In this document: piece after piece, positions 22,402-31,476 of the stretch | How the letters are laid out: the number at the start of each line of letters is the position of its first letter | Numbering within the stretch: position 1 is the stretch's first letter | Origin: Cryptomeria japonica | Lineage: Eukaryota; Streptophyta; Pinopsida; Cupressales; Cupressaceae | Direction: 5' to 3' | Assembly (NCBI RefSeq): GCF_030272615.1 | Contig: NC_081405.1 | Location: 574,849,752-574,913,751 of the forward strand | DNA: 64,000 nt | Made by a program: the position numbers and the translations under genes | Notes under the pieces: model-generated | What the model was told of the DNA's origin: nothing | Database searches by the model: none | Seen by the model: the letters and a program-made list of their open reading frames with translations, nothing else

Positions 22402-23567
22402 GTGTTGAATGTTGTGCAGGGATTCAATTGTCTAAAAGGTGTTTCGATGAGTGACCAATTGTCAACGTACATATGATAGAGTGATATGGCACGAAAAGGT
22501 AAATCAAGTATTTGTAGATTTGTAAATTTTTTGATCTTATTTTGGAGTTCAATGATGATGATTTTGATAACACCAAGTCAGATAGGAATGCTATATCCTA
22601 TGATGTGCGACAAGGTTATCCTAGTCAAACATTGTAGTTTCGTGATAGAGGATGATAGATCCTTATGAGAAACTATGTTTTGAGTAATCAATTTATTAAA
22701 TAAGGTGATAAAGCACTTTGAGATGTTAGATCTTAAACTTGTTGAAGGTGAATACTTGAAAATCTTGGGGTTGTCTAATTCTATAATCCGTTTTGACAGA
22801 TGATAACTTGACCAAGCGAACCAAGAAGACAACCTAAGCACGAGATGAACTATACAAGGTGGATATGCTCACTGTAAATTGACCAAGAAAAAATAACAGA
22901 TCTCGAAAAGATAGCAAAAAGACTACTCTGGACTGACAGAGACAAAAATTCATACGACAGTTTACATAGTCCCAGGTGACAATTTAGACATTCTCATACG
23001 ACAAATGCATAAAATTGTATGACAATTCCCACAAAACCGTGCAACAAACTGATGACAAAATTTTTTGTTGATCTGACTCATATGACAATTAACATAGAAC
23101 AAGATGATAAAATAGATTTATCGTATGACAAACTAGAAAAATTGTACGATAAACTAGGAAACTTGTACAACTAAGGAAAGAGCAGAGATGATTTTTTTAA
23201 CTTTGACAGATTTTTGACCAATGGTGTTTAATGTTTTGATTTTGTTTTCTAGTTTTAGATGTCTGATTCTCTGTTTTAGGGATGAAAACACAACAAACAA
23301 GCGATATGATAAGTGACTTCAAGCACAACATGCTAAATCTTAAGTATGTTGGCTGAGAGAGAAAAACTTTTCTTATAGACTCAAGTACACACCCAATAGC
23401 TAATCAGAATATAGCTGCTAAGTATCATGCAATGGATCCTCAATGTCATATTATCTGACTCCAAACACTAATGGGGGCATGATATGGAAAGTATCTTGGG
23501 AGTGTTACTATCTCTCTTGCACAAAGATTATGCCCCTTTCAGAGGTGAACCAGGTAGCTTCTAACTT
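22402..23567 (-). mobile_element. 5' leader of element B, broken at 23567
   Basis: Parallels A's leader at 9800-10835, including ACACACCCAATAGCTAATCAGAAT near 23390. Similarity to A stops at about 23567, before the primer-binding site would be reached. Confidence 0.6.
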
Positions 23568-23705
23568 TGTAATTGAAAATTGATATTGTAGTTTGAATTC
23601 TAATGCTAGGATCTCATTCCATGCATATTACCAATATTGTCCCATTTATGTTTACTTTTCTAAAATAATAAAGAGAATTATCAATCACTCCAAGATTCAC
23701 AACTA
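23568..23705. other. Unassigned DNA left of element D
   Basis: About 140 bases that match neither A's leader nor element D. It is the left part of the target into which D inserted and should continue at 31477. Confidence 0.4.
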
Positions 23706-23710
23706 TTATT
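23706..23710. repeat. Left target-site duplication of element D (TTATT)
   Basis: TTATT is repeated at 31472-31476 exactly at the LTR ends. Confidence 0.85.
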
Positions 23711-24885
23711 TGTTGGCATTTTTGTGGTTTATGCTGTGATTGTCATTGATGGACACACACTTGTATTGAGATCCCCTTTATATGTATGAGCTTATGCCCA
23801 ACTGGTATTTGTTCCAACCGGTATGTTGTATACTAGTCTCTAGACTAGTGGCGATTTTGCAGAATGTGTTTCCCAGTCTGAAGTGGCATGTCGACCCCAA
23901 GTGGTTCGCAGATCACAAGTGGTATGAGGGAGCAAAGCGACACAACACATTCTTACTAGTCTTAATTTTTGTCAAACCGGCAACCGATATTTTGTATGAA
24001 CCGGTAATACTCTATGATGAGTTAGCAACCAGCATTTTGTGATGAGTTACCAATCCACTGATTGTTTGACAGTGCCGACACATTGACAGTGATTCTTGTG
24101 TCATGTTATTGAGTATGTCTAGATTCATTAAACCTAGGAAATTGTAATGTAATCCTATTGTACCAACATAAAATTAGATTCCTTTAAAAGGACATCATGT
24201 CTAGGGTTTCTGAGTTGTTGTTGCTATTGCTGAAAGGGTTAATGTCGAGCTAGGGTTTAAGTTGAAAGTTGAGATTGATCTTATCTGAGAAGATCAAGTT
24301 GTAATTGTGAGAGAGATAGAGAAGACTAAAGTAATGCTGGAATGCATTAGCTATGAGAAATACTAGATCTAACCAAGCAGTTTGTGCTATTAGATAGATC
24401 AAACACTTGTTAATTACTCACATCTTTAACAAGTCTATAGCCCCTAACCGGGTAGGCCTCAAAGCCTTTGTAAAATCCTCTAACAAGGTGGTTCACACAT
24501 GTGAATCTAAAATCCTCTAACAAGGTAGTCTTTAATCGGACTTAGCTCCTAACAAAGATTGAGATTCCTAATAGGATCTATTCTGGTGAAGAACATTGTA
24601 AGACCTTAACTGGTCTAACCTTAACCGATCTGGTTTCTATTCTGCAGATAGTGACTTGTGAGTTCCATCTCACCATGGTTTTTCCCAGTTGGGTTTCCAT
24701 GTCAAATATCTTGTGTTATGGTTGTATTACTTTTGTGGGTGAATGTTTTATTCACATTTTGGTTTGCATGTGTGGTAACCGGTTTGACTGTCAGACTGCT
24801 TTACCAGTTTATCTTTAGACTGTGGAAGTGTTTTTATGCAGTAGTTTTTGGCATACTAATTCACCCCCCCTCTTAGTATTCATCA
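23711..24885 (+). mobile_element. 5' LTR of element D
   Basis: 1,175 bases from TGTTGGCATTTTTG to TATTCATCA. Differs from the 3' LTR by scattered, mostly transition-type substitutions and a short deletion near 24407 (ACACTTGTT present here, absent at about 30993). Confidence 0.92.
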
Positions 24886-24887
24886 AT

Positions 24888-24900
24888 TGGTATCAGAACC
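24888..24900 (+). other. Primer-binding site of element D (initiator-Met tRNA type)
   Basis: TGGTATCAGAACC two bases after the LTR. Plant Copia elements typically begin TGGTATCAGAGC, complementary to the 3' end of initiator tRNA-Met. Confidence 0.85.
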
Positions 24901-24935
24901 TACCTTTCTTTAAGTTTAACCACTTGGAAAGAGAT

Positions 24936-26203
24936 ATGGGGGAATACACCTTGAGGGAACTTACTCAATGGCTCACTAATTTTGAGCAAGCCTATGATGA
25001 TCTTATGGTTAAATACAAGGCATCTCAAGCAAAAAGGAGAGAACATGCAGAGAGGCTGATGGAACTATCTGAAAGCAGTTCTGAAGATGAAGCTAACATG
25101 GAAGCCATGATTGCTGAGGTGAATAAGATGAATGATTCAAACTCCAATCTGATAAGGGAGTTGGAAGGAATGACTATTCAGTTTAGTCAAGAGCTTGAGA
25201 ACCAGAGAAAAGCTCAAGATCTGGTAAAGGACAAAGATCATGAGATCTCCAAGTTGAAACATGAGATTAGTGCACTAACTACTCGCCTTCATGAGAGAAG
25301 AATGGAAAAAGAAGACATGCAAGGAGAACTAAAAATTGCAATGCAAGTCTAATGGAGACAAACACTGCTATTTTCAAAGAACTCTTTCAGTCAAAGGAAA
25401 TACTTGGTAAGTTTGGAAAAAGCACTGCCAAGCTAGAGCAAAAGCTTGAGTCATCTAGACTGGCAAAGAATACCAATGGTCTTGGTTTCTCTGGACATGA
25501 GGAAGGAGAATCCTTAGGAACAAATGCTAAAGCATCAAAGAAGAAACTGGCACTCAAAGGAAAAGGTAAGCAAAAATTCAAACCTGTTTTCTTTAACTGT
25601 CTTAAAGAAGGACACACTGCCAATGTATGTAGGAGAAAAGCCTACAATAATTTTCCTTATTTCATCAACAATGTACCTAGATTCAATAAGTTCAATGGTC
25701 ATTGTTATGCATGCAACAAGTTTGGGCATAGAGTATTTGAATGCAGATCTGTAATCGATAACACTGGAAGATATCCTTAGAGGACTCAAGGAATAGGTCC
25801 TGAACCTTTTATGAACTGGAACAACAACCGGTTTAATATCTTCAATCATCAGTCAAGAAGCGATGGTCATCAAGAAGTAACCAGATGGAGAGAAAGTTGT
25901 ATGATCTGTCATGGTCATGGTCACACTACTGCAACATGCAGAAGGAAGAATGGAAACATGTAAAATGGACCTTGGAGAGCACCTAGACTTGTTTGCTATC
26001 ACTGCAACAAATCGGGTCACATTGCAAGATTGTGCAAAAGAAGAAAAAGTATATCTGATGATATACTGGTTACTCAGGAAGGAGAAATCGATGTTGAAAA
26101 ATTTCAAGGGGACATGAAGAAAACATGGAGGAAGAAACCAACAATGTCAGAAGAGGAACCGGTCTCTACACCTAGTGTGGAAATATCGGAACCAACAAAC
26201 TAA
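24936..26203 (+). pseudogene. Gag of element D: coiled coil plus four CCHC-type knuckles
   Basis: Starting at ATG 24936 (MGEYTLREL), the first 138 codons are highly charged and heptad-like (coiled coil, about residues 20-135) and end in TAA at 25350-25352. A frame beginning with the overlapping ATG at 25352 continues gag to TAA 26201-26203, with two in-frame stops (TAG 25778-25780, TAA 25961-25963). Four knuckles lie in this second frame: one that has lost its first Cys (FNCLKEGHTANVC, about 25587-25632), a perfect CYACNKFGHRVFEC (about 25706-25747), CMICHGHGHTTATC (25898-25939) and CYHCNKSGHIARLC (25994-26035). The protein would package element RNA. The stops make this copy inactive unless read through. 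Confidence 0.8.
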
Positions 26204-26212
26204 GCCTCAAAG

Positions 26213-26228
26213 GCTTAGGGGGAGCAAA
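26213..26228 (+). other. Internal polypurine-like motif of element D, copy 1
   Basis: GCTTAGGGGGAGCAAA just after gag. The same GCTTAGGGGGAGCAA occurs at 30197-30211 after ORFX, so the two copies bracket the ORFX unit. Confidence 0.6.
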
Positions 26229-26383
26229 TGGCAAAATTCTTTCAAACCGTCGGTTAACACTGGTAAAAGACCTTAACCGGTATGCTATACCTGTCACTTG
26301 GCAGAAGACCAAAAATGTTAAAAAGGCAAATTAGGGTTTACGCCCTAATAGAGGAGCATTAATGATGGTAGGTGAGAGACATG

Positions 26384-26391
26384 TATAAATG
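26384..26391 (+). promoter_or_regulatory. Candidate TATA box upstream of ORFX
   Basis: TATAAATG followed by a pyrimidine/A-rich stretch and then about 250 bases of leader without a gag-like frame before the ORFX ATG at 26646. A separate internal promoter is an inference from this motif alone; ORFX could also be expressed from the LTR transcript. Confidence 0.35.
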
Positions 26392-26645
26392 CATTTTTCA
26401 AATCATTTCTCACTATCTATTTTTGAGCAAAGAAAAGTTTTCAAGTGTAGAGCAAAGAAAAGGCAGTTTGAGCTTAGATTTCAAGAAATTGGATAACCTT
26501 GAAAGAGATTCAAATCTAGTTTGCAAGCAGTAGTGGAGAACTCAAAGTAGTGATTTGGTATCCGACAGATAGTGAAGTGAAGCAGAATCAGGAAGCCCTA
26601 AATTTGTGTTTGAAAGGTATTTTTGTGTTCTTGAAATACTCTTCA

Positions 26646-29600
26646 ATGGCTTCCACATCTCATACTAGTTCAAGTACATCAATTGAGTCGGAAAGTTTTA
26701 TTCAGAAGAAGTCAAAATATAATGCTTTGTCACAAGTCCTGGCTGGAGTCATAGTCAAAGAAGGAATTTCCAATTATATTTATTGCAAAATAGAAGACCT
26801 AGGGTCTTTAGCCATTCATACTCAGTTAGGTCTATTTTGCAGAAAGGACAAAAGGATCAAACCAGAGTTCAATATCTTGGAGAAGAAGAAACTCCATAAT
26901 GCAACATATTTTCTGGAAGACTTCACAGAGGATCACATCAGGATCATCTTGAGTAGAGTCCATGGTGACAAGATGTGCCTAGAGAGGATGCATGATATCA
27001 CGCCTAGGGCAATTCTTGTAGTCACTAGTTTCAGCAACACAGGGGAAGTACCAGCCCTAAGAACGGTAAGCAAAATGGAAATGACCAAGCTCACCGGTTC
27101 AGCAAGTGATTCATGAGGTATGATAGTTAATCCTATCAAGGTTGATCTGGTGAAATATGCTTGCATAGTGATAGGCTACAGAACATTCTCAGCCAGTAGG
27201 ATTAACTCTATATCTGCTACAGCAGTAAATGCTGCTTACTGGATGATTAAAGAGGATAAATAATTTGACCTATGCACTGGTATGTAGAGGCAACTCCTAT
27301 TAAATCTAAAAGCAATCAAAAAGGACAATTCAATGAGGTTTAAGTTTGGACAACTACTGGTAGGGTTGTTTTTCTATTTCCAAGGCTACTTTCCAGGTGT
27401 AGGAGATGTCCAGTGGTCCCCTGACCAACTGGTAACCAAGCAGATAAAGGAAAGTGTGCAAGCCATTGGAACCAACTACCCTGATGTACTGAACAAATAC
27501 TTTGGTGAGTTCAGAAGAAAGATGAATCAGAGGGTAAGAATCTCAGGTGACATAGTAAAGAAATACGAAGATGACATCTATTTCACTATTCAGGTGGACA
27601 AATGTCTAATGGAGGCTGTTGAGCCTAGAATGGAGGAAGTGGAGCCTATGGGCTATGAGGTCATGTTTGACATGCTGGAAGGGTATGCTTCAACCCTTAT
27701 TGCCTCACCTCTTGATCCAAAGGCTAAGAGGACCGAAACCTACTTGGAGAGGATCGCACTAGTTGAAGAACCATCGGTGAAGAAGGGAAAAGAACCGGTA
27801 GCTAAGAGAGCTAAGGCAATGCCTGTAGCATTGACACTAGCTACCACTTTGACTCCAAGAGTGACCAAGCGATCACCAACAAAGAAGAAACCAGAGGTAA
27901 CACTAGCAAAAGTCTTCAAAAGGAAGAGGAAGACTAAGGCAAATGAACTAGACTCCGAAGAAACCGAGTCTGATGAACAACCAAAGAAGGCTAGACGAAC
28001 CAAGAAGATGAAGAAGAATGAACCGGCAACATCTGCACCAGTAAATATAAATATCTCCTCTTACAAACCTTTGAGACATTGTCAAAGAACAGTAAAGAAT
28101 ATTAGGAGAAAGTTACTTCATGATTTAATAGATTATTATGATGAATTCAATAGTGAGGAAAAAGATGAAGTACTATAGGAAATCATTCTTTATTTATGTA
28201 AAAATGACCGGTCACCATCAGAGATTAAATCTCAGACACTGGATTCATTATTTAAAGCATTGGATAACAAATGGCGCATTGCCATTGAAAAGGAACATGA
28301 GATTAGGGAGAAAATTTTTGCACAATACTTCCCCGAACTCTCAAATTTAGAATTGTTTGATGTATTGGATAAAAATAAAGGTCTCTTCTTCACAAGGAGA
28401 AGAGGACTCTGGTTGTTGGAGGGGAGAGTTGATGATGTAGAAAAAGATACACATCAGCACATGGCCCATGCTATTAGTTCTCACAAAGCATGAATGGCCA
28501 ACCTCCAAGCGGAAAAGGAACTAGTTATTTCCAAATCGGATGAGGTTTTTGATGAGGAAGGAAACCTAGTGGAAGAACCAATCGACACCATAGATGTTGA
28601 TGGCTTGGATGTAGAAGATGTCACTCAAGACATACCTTCTGAGGGTACTGAATAAGGGCAACAGGCCGATCAGGGTGGTGAACAAGCTGTGGACACACAG
28701 CAAGCGGCAAAAGATCAAGAAGAGAAAAAGAAGAAAGATGAAGATGAGAAACATAAGAAAGAGGAAGAGAAGAGAAAAGAGGAAGATAAGAGAAAAGAGG
28801 AAGAGGAGAAAAGAAAAGATGAAGAAAAGAAGAAGTAAGAAGAAGAAAGGAAGAAGAAAGAAGAAGAGGACAAGGAAGAAAAGAAGAAGAAAGAAGATGA
28901 GAAGAAGAAGAAGGAAGAGGAAGAGAAGAAGAAAAAGGAAGAGGAACAGAAAAAGAATAGGGAAGAAGAAGAAAAGGAAGAGAAGAAGAGGAGAGCAGAG
29001 GAGAAGAAAAAGGCAAAGGAAGACAAGGAAGAAGAGAAGAGAAGAGAAGTGGAAAAGAAGAAAGTTGAAGAAGCCAAGGAACGAGAAGCGGCAAAGAGCT
29101 CTCAGGTGGAGACTTCGAAGGCAACCGGAAGTCAACCCTCACCGGTTGATCTCTCTAGTCCTATCGATCTCCAATTTGCAAGTGAGTCAGAGCTTATGCA
29201 GAGCATCAAGGTTGCTCAAGAGCGTGTTGAGATCATTCATAAGAAAAAGGAACAGGACATCATCCAGGCAGCTGTAGATACACTTACCAGTCTAATACCC
29301 GACACCAATCTTCCTGACACTGATTCATCACTAGCACAACTCAAACTTCTATGTACTATAGTGGATGATCAGGTGCAGATTCTAGAAGAAGCAGCAGTGG
29401 CCAATGTAAAGAAAGAGCACCAAAAGGCTCTCAATGTTCCTCTAGTGAAGAAATTGAATGAGTTTAGGACTGGATTGCTAAAGGATCAAAAGGACATAAG
29501 GAGTGCCATGGATGAGGGAAACTTGCTACTCAGCAAAATCTGTCAATGCCATATGTTCTATGATGATGTGCTAGCCAAGAAACAACAACTTCAAATGGAC

Positions 29601-29918
29601 TTATAGTCCTACTTGAGCACATTCAAGACTCCTTATGATTCCTTTGCAGCATATGGGCAAACCGTTCACCGGTTCCAGATCCAATCAGCCAAGATGGAGC
29701 AAGAGATCAGCACAAGGACTAGGTATTTGCAGGAGCTTCAACTGGTATTACTTCCATGACTACAAATTCTCCAGAAATGCTATCAGAACCTAGATGCCTT
29801 GACAACCACACAAGAACTAAGCACAATAGATGCCATGGAGGAACAGGTATCACAAATGCAGACAGAGAAGGAAGTGGCGACCTCCCTACTTGAGTCCTGG
29901 TCTCTTTCCATGAAATAA
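26646..29918 (+). pseudogene. ORFX of element D: 1,090-codon frame of unknown function
   Basis: I do not recognise this protein. One frame runs from ATG 26646 (MASTSHTSSSTS) to TAA 29916-29918 with nine in-frame stops (27114, 27261, 27285, 28176, 28491, 28653, 28836, 29604, 29757) but no frameshift. Layout: Ser/Thr-rich start; probable globular part to about residue 370 (containing YFLEDFTEDHIRIIL and GYFPGVGDVQW); basic Lys/Arg stretches at about 380-470 that could be nuclear signals; a mixed part; a Lys/Glu/Arg-rich helix at about 690-811; and a C-terminal coiled-coil-like part (VQILEEAAVANVKKEHQKAL). It occupies the position where pol would be. A captured host gene or an element-specific DNA- or RNA-binding protein are both possible; no polymerase, integrase or protease motif is visible. 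Confidence 0.7.
28716..29080 (+). repeat. GAA/AAG-rich low-complexity tract coding a Lys/Glu helix
   Basis: About 365 bases of purine-only codons (AAG, GAA, GAG, AGA) within ORFX encode roughly 120 residues of alternating K/E/R blocks, the pattern of an ER/K single alpha-helix. The long hydrophobic frames read on the opposite strand here are artefacts of the same composition. Confidence 0.8.
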
Positions 29919-30291
29919 TTTTTGCAGGACTATAAAGTGGTTTTTTACAAGTATTATTCATTATTGTCATAAACTATTTAATATATATATGGAAATAGGT
30001 TATTCAGAGGTACTTTGTCATTGTTGGCAAATGGGGAGAAGTATATGGTTTTAAATTTTGAAATTTTGGTATATCAGAGGGAGAAGTATCTATTTTGAAA
30101 TTTTGATATATGCTATGATTTATGCTATATGCTCTAATGATTATTCTCTGAATGAAAAATTTCTATACACTCTGCTGATTAAGGGATAGCGTATATGCTT
30201 AGGGGGAGCAATTTTGTTAAATGACAAGTTTTTCTATTGTAAAACACTTAGATGTCAAAATTTTATTTTCCTAAGTGTTGCCATCAATGCC
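29919..30291 (+). mobile_element. 3' non-coding region of element D
   Basis: AT-rich stretch between ORFX and the polypurine tract. It holds the second GCTTAGGGGGAGCAA motif (30197-30211) and no supportable frame. Confidence 0.6.
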
Positions 30292-30302
30292 AAAGGGGGA
30301 GA
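30292..30302 (+). other. Polypurine tract of element D
   Basis: AAAGGGGGAGA one base before the TG of the 3' LTR, typical of plant Copia-type elements. Confidence 0.85.
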
Positions 30303-30303
30303 T

Positions 30304-31471
30304 TGTTGCCATTTTTGTGGTTTATGCTGTGATTGTCATTGATGGATACACACTTGTATTGAGATCCCCTTTATATGTATGAGCTTATGCTCAATCGGTA
30401 TTTGTTCCAACTGGTATGTTGTATACTAGTCTCTAGACTAGTGGCGATTTTGCAGAATGTGTTTCCTGGTCTGAAGCAGCATGTCGACCCCAAGCGGGTC
30501 GCAGATCACAAGTGGTATGAGGGAGAAAAGTGGCACAACACATTCTTACCAGTCTTCATTTTTGTCAAACCGGCAACCGCTATTTTGTATGAACCGGTAA
30601 TACTCTGTGATGAGTTACCAATCGACATTTTGTGATGAGTTACCAATCCACCGATTGTTTGACGGTGCCGACACATTGACGGTAATTCTTGTGTCGTGTT
30701 ACTGAGTATGTCTAGATTCATTGAACCTAGGAAATTGTAATGTAATCCTATTGGACCGACATGAAATCAGATTCCTTTAAAAGGACATCATGTCTAGGGT
30801 TTCTGAGTTGTTGTTGCTATTGCTGAAAGGGTTAATGTCGAGATAGGGTTTAAGGTGGAAGTTGAGAACGATCTTATCTGAGAAGATCAAGTTGTAATTG
30901 TGAGAGAGATAGAGAAGACTAAAGTAATGCTGGAATGCATTAGCTATGAGCAATACTAGATCTAACCAAGCAGTTTGTGCTATTAGATAGATCAAATTAA
31001 TTACTCACATCTTTGACAAGTTTGTAGCCCCTAACCGGGTAGGCCTCAAAGACTTTGTAAAATCCTCTAACAAGGTGGTTCACACATGTGAATCTAAAAC
31101 CCTCTAAGAAGGTAGTCTTTAATCAGACTTATCTCCTAACAGAGATTGAGATTCCTAATAGCATCTGTTCTGGTGAAGAACATTGTAAGACCTTAACCGG
31201 TCTGACCTTAACCGGTCTGGTTTCTATTCTGTAGATAGTGACTTGTGAGTTCCATCTCACCATGGTTTTTCCTAGTTGGGTTTCCACATCAAATATCTTG
31301 TGTTATGGTTGTATTACTTTTGTGGGTGAATGTTCTATTCACATTTTGGTTTGCATGTGTGGTAACTGGTTTGACTATCAGACTGCTTTACCGGTTTATC
31401 TTTAGACTGTGGAAGTGTTTTTGTGCAATAGTTTTGGCATACTAATTCATCCCCCCTCTTAGTATTCATCA
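30304..31471 (+). mobile_element. 3' LTR of element D
   Basis: 1,168 bases, TGTTGCCATTTTTG to TATTCATCA, followed by the TTATT duplication at 31472-31476. Confidence 0.92.
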
Positions 31472-31476
31472 TTATT

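Larger units (their letters stand above)
23711..31471 (+). mobile_element. Element D: non-autonomous LTR retrotransposon with gag and a novel ORF, no pol
   Basis: A 7.76 kb element with two nearly identical LTRs, TTATT duplications, a primer site of the initiator-Met tRNA type and a polypurine tract AAAGGGGGAGA, the combination usual in plant Copia elements. The interior has a zinc-knuckle gag (24936-26203) followed, instead of protease, integrase and RT, by one very long frame of unknown identity (ORFX, 26646-29918). No YxDD, DDE or retropepsin motif was found in any frame. It fits the general class of non-autonomous elements that keep gag and depend on a partner for pol. Copia membership is inferred from the terminal signals and gag type. 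Confidence 0.85.

Noticed and set aside
25352-25780. An independent small zinc-finger gene
   Set aside because: It is colinear with the coiled-coil frame before it and the two knuckles after it, all between the LTRs of element D, so it is the nucleocapsid part of gag.
28566-29142. Long minus-strand frames rich in Leu, Phe and Ser (189, 173 and 120 codons)
   Set aside because: They are the opposite strand of the GAA/AAG-rich tract of ORFX. The composition alone opens all frames and no start context or motif supports them.
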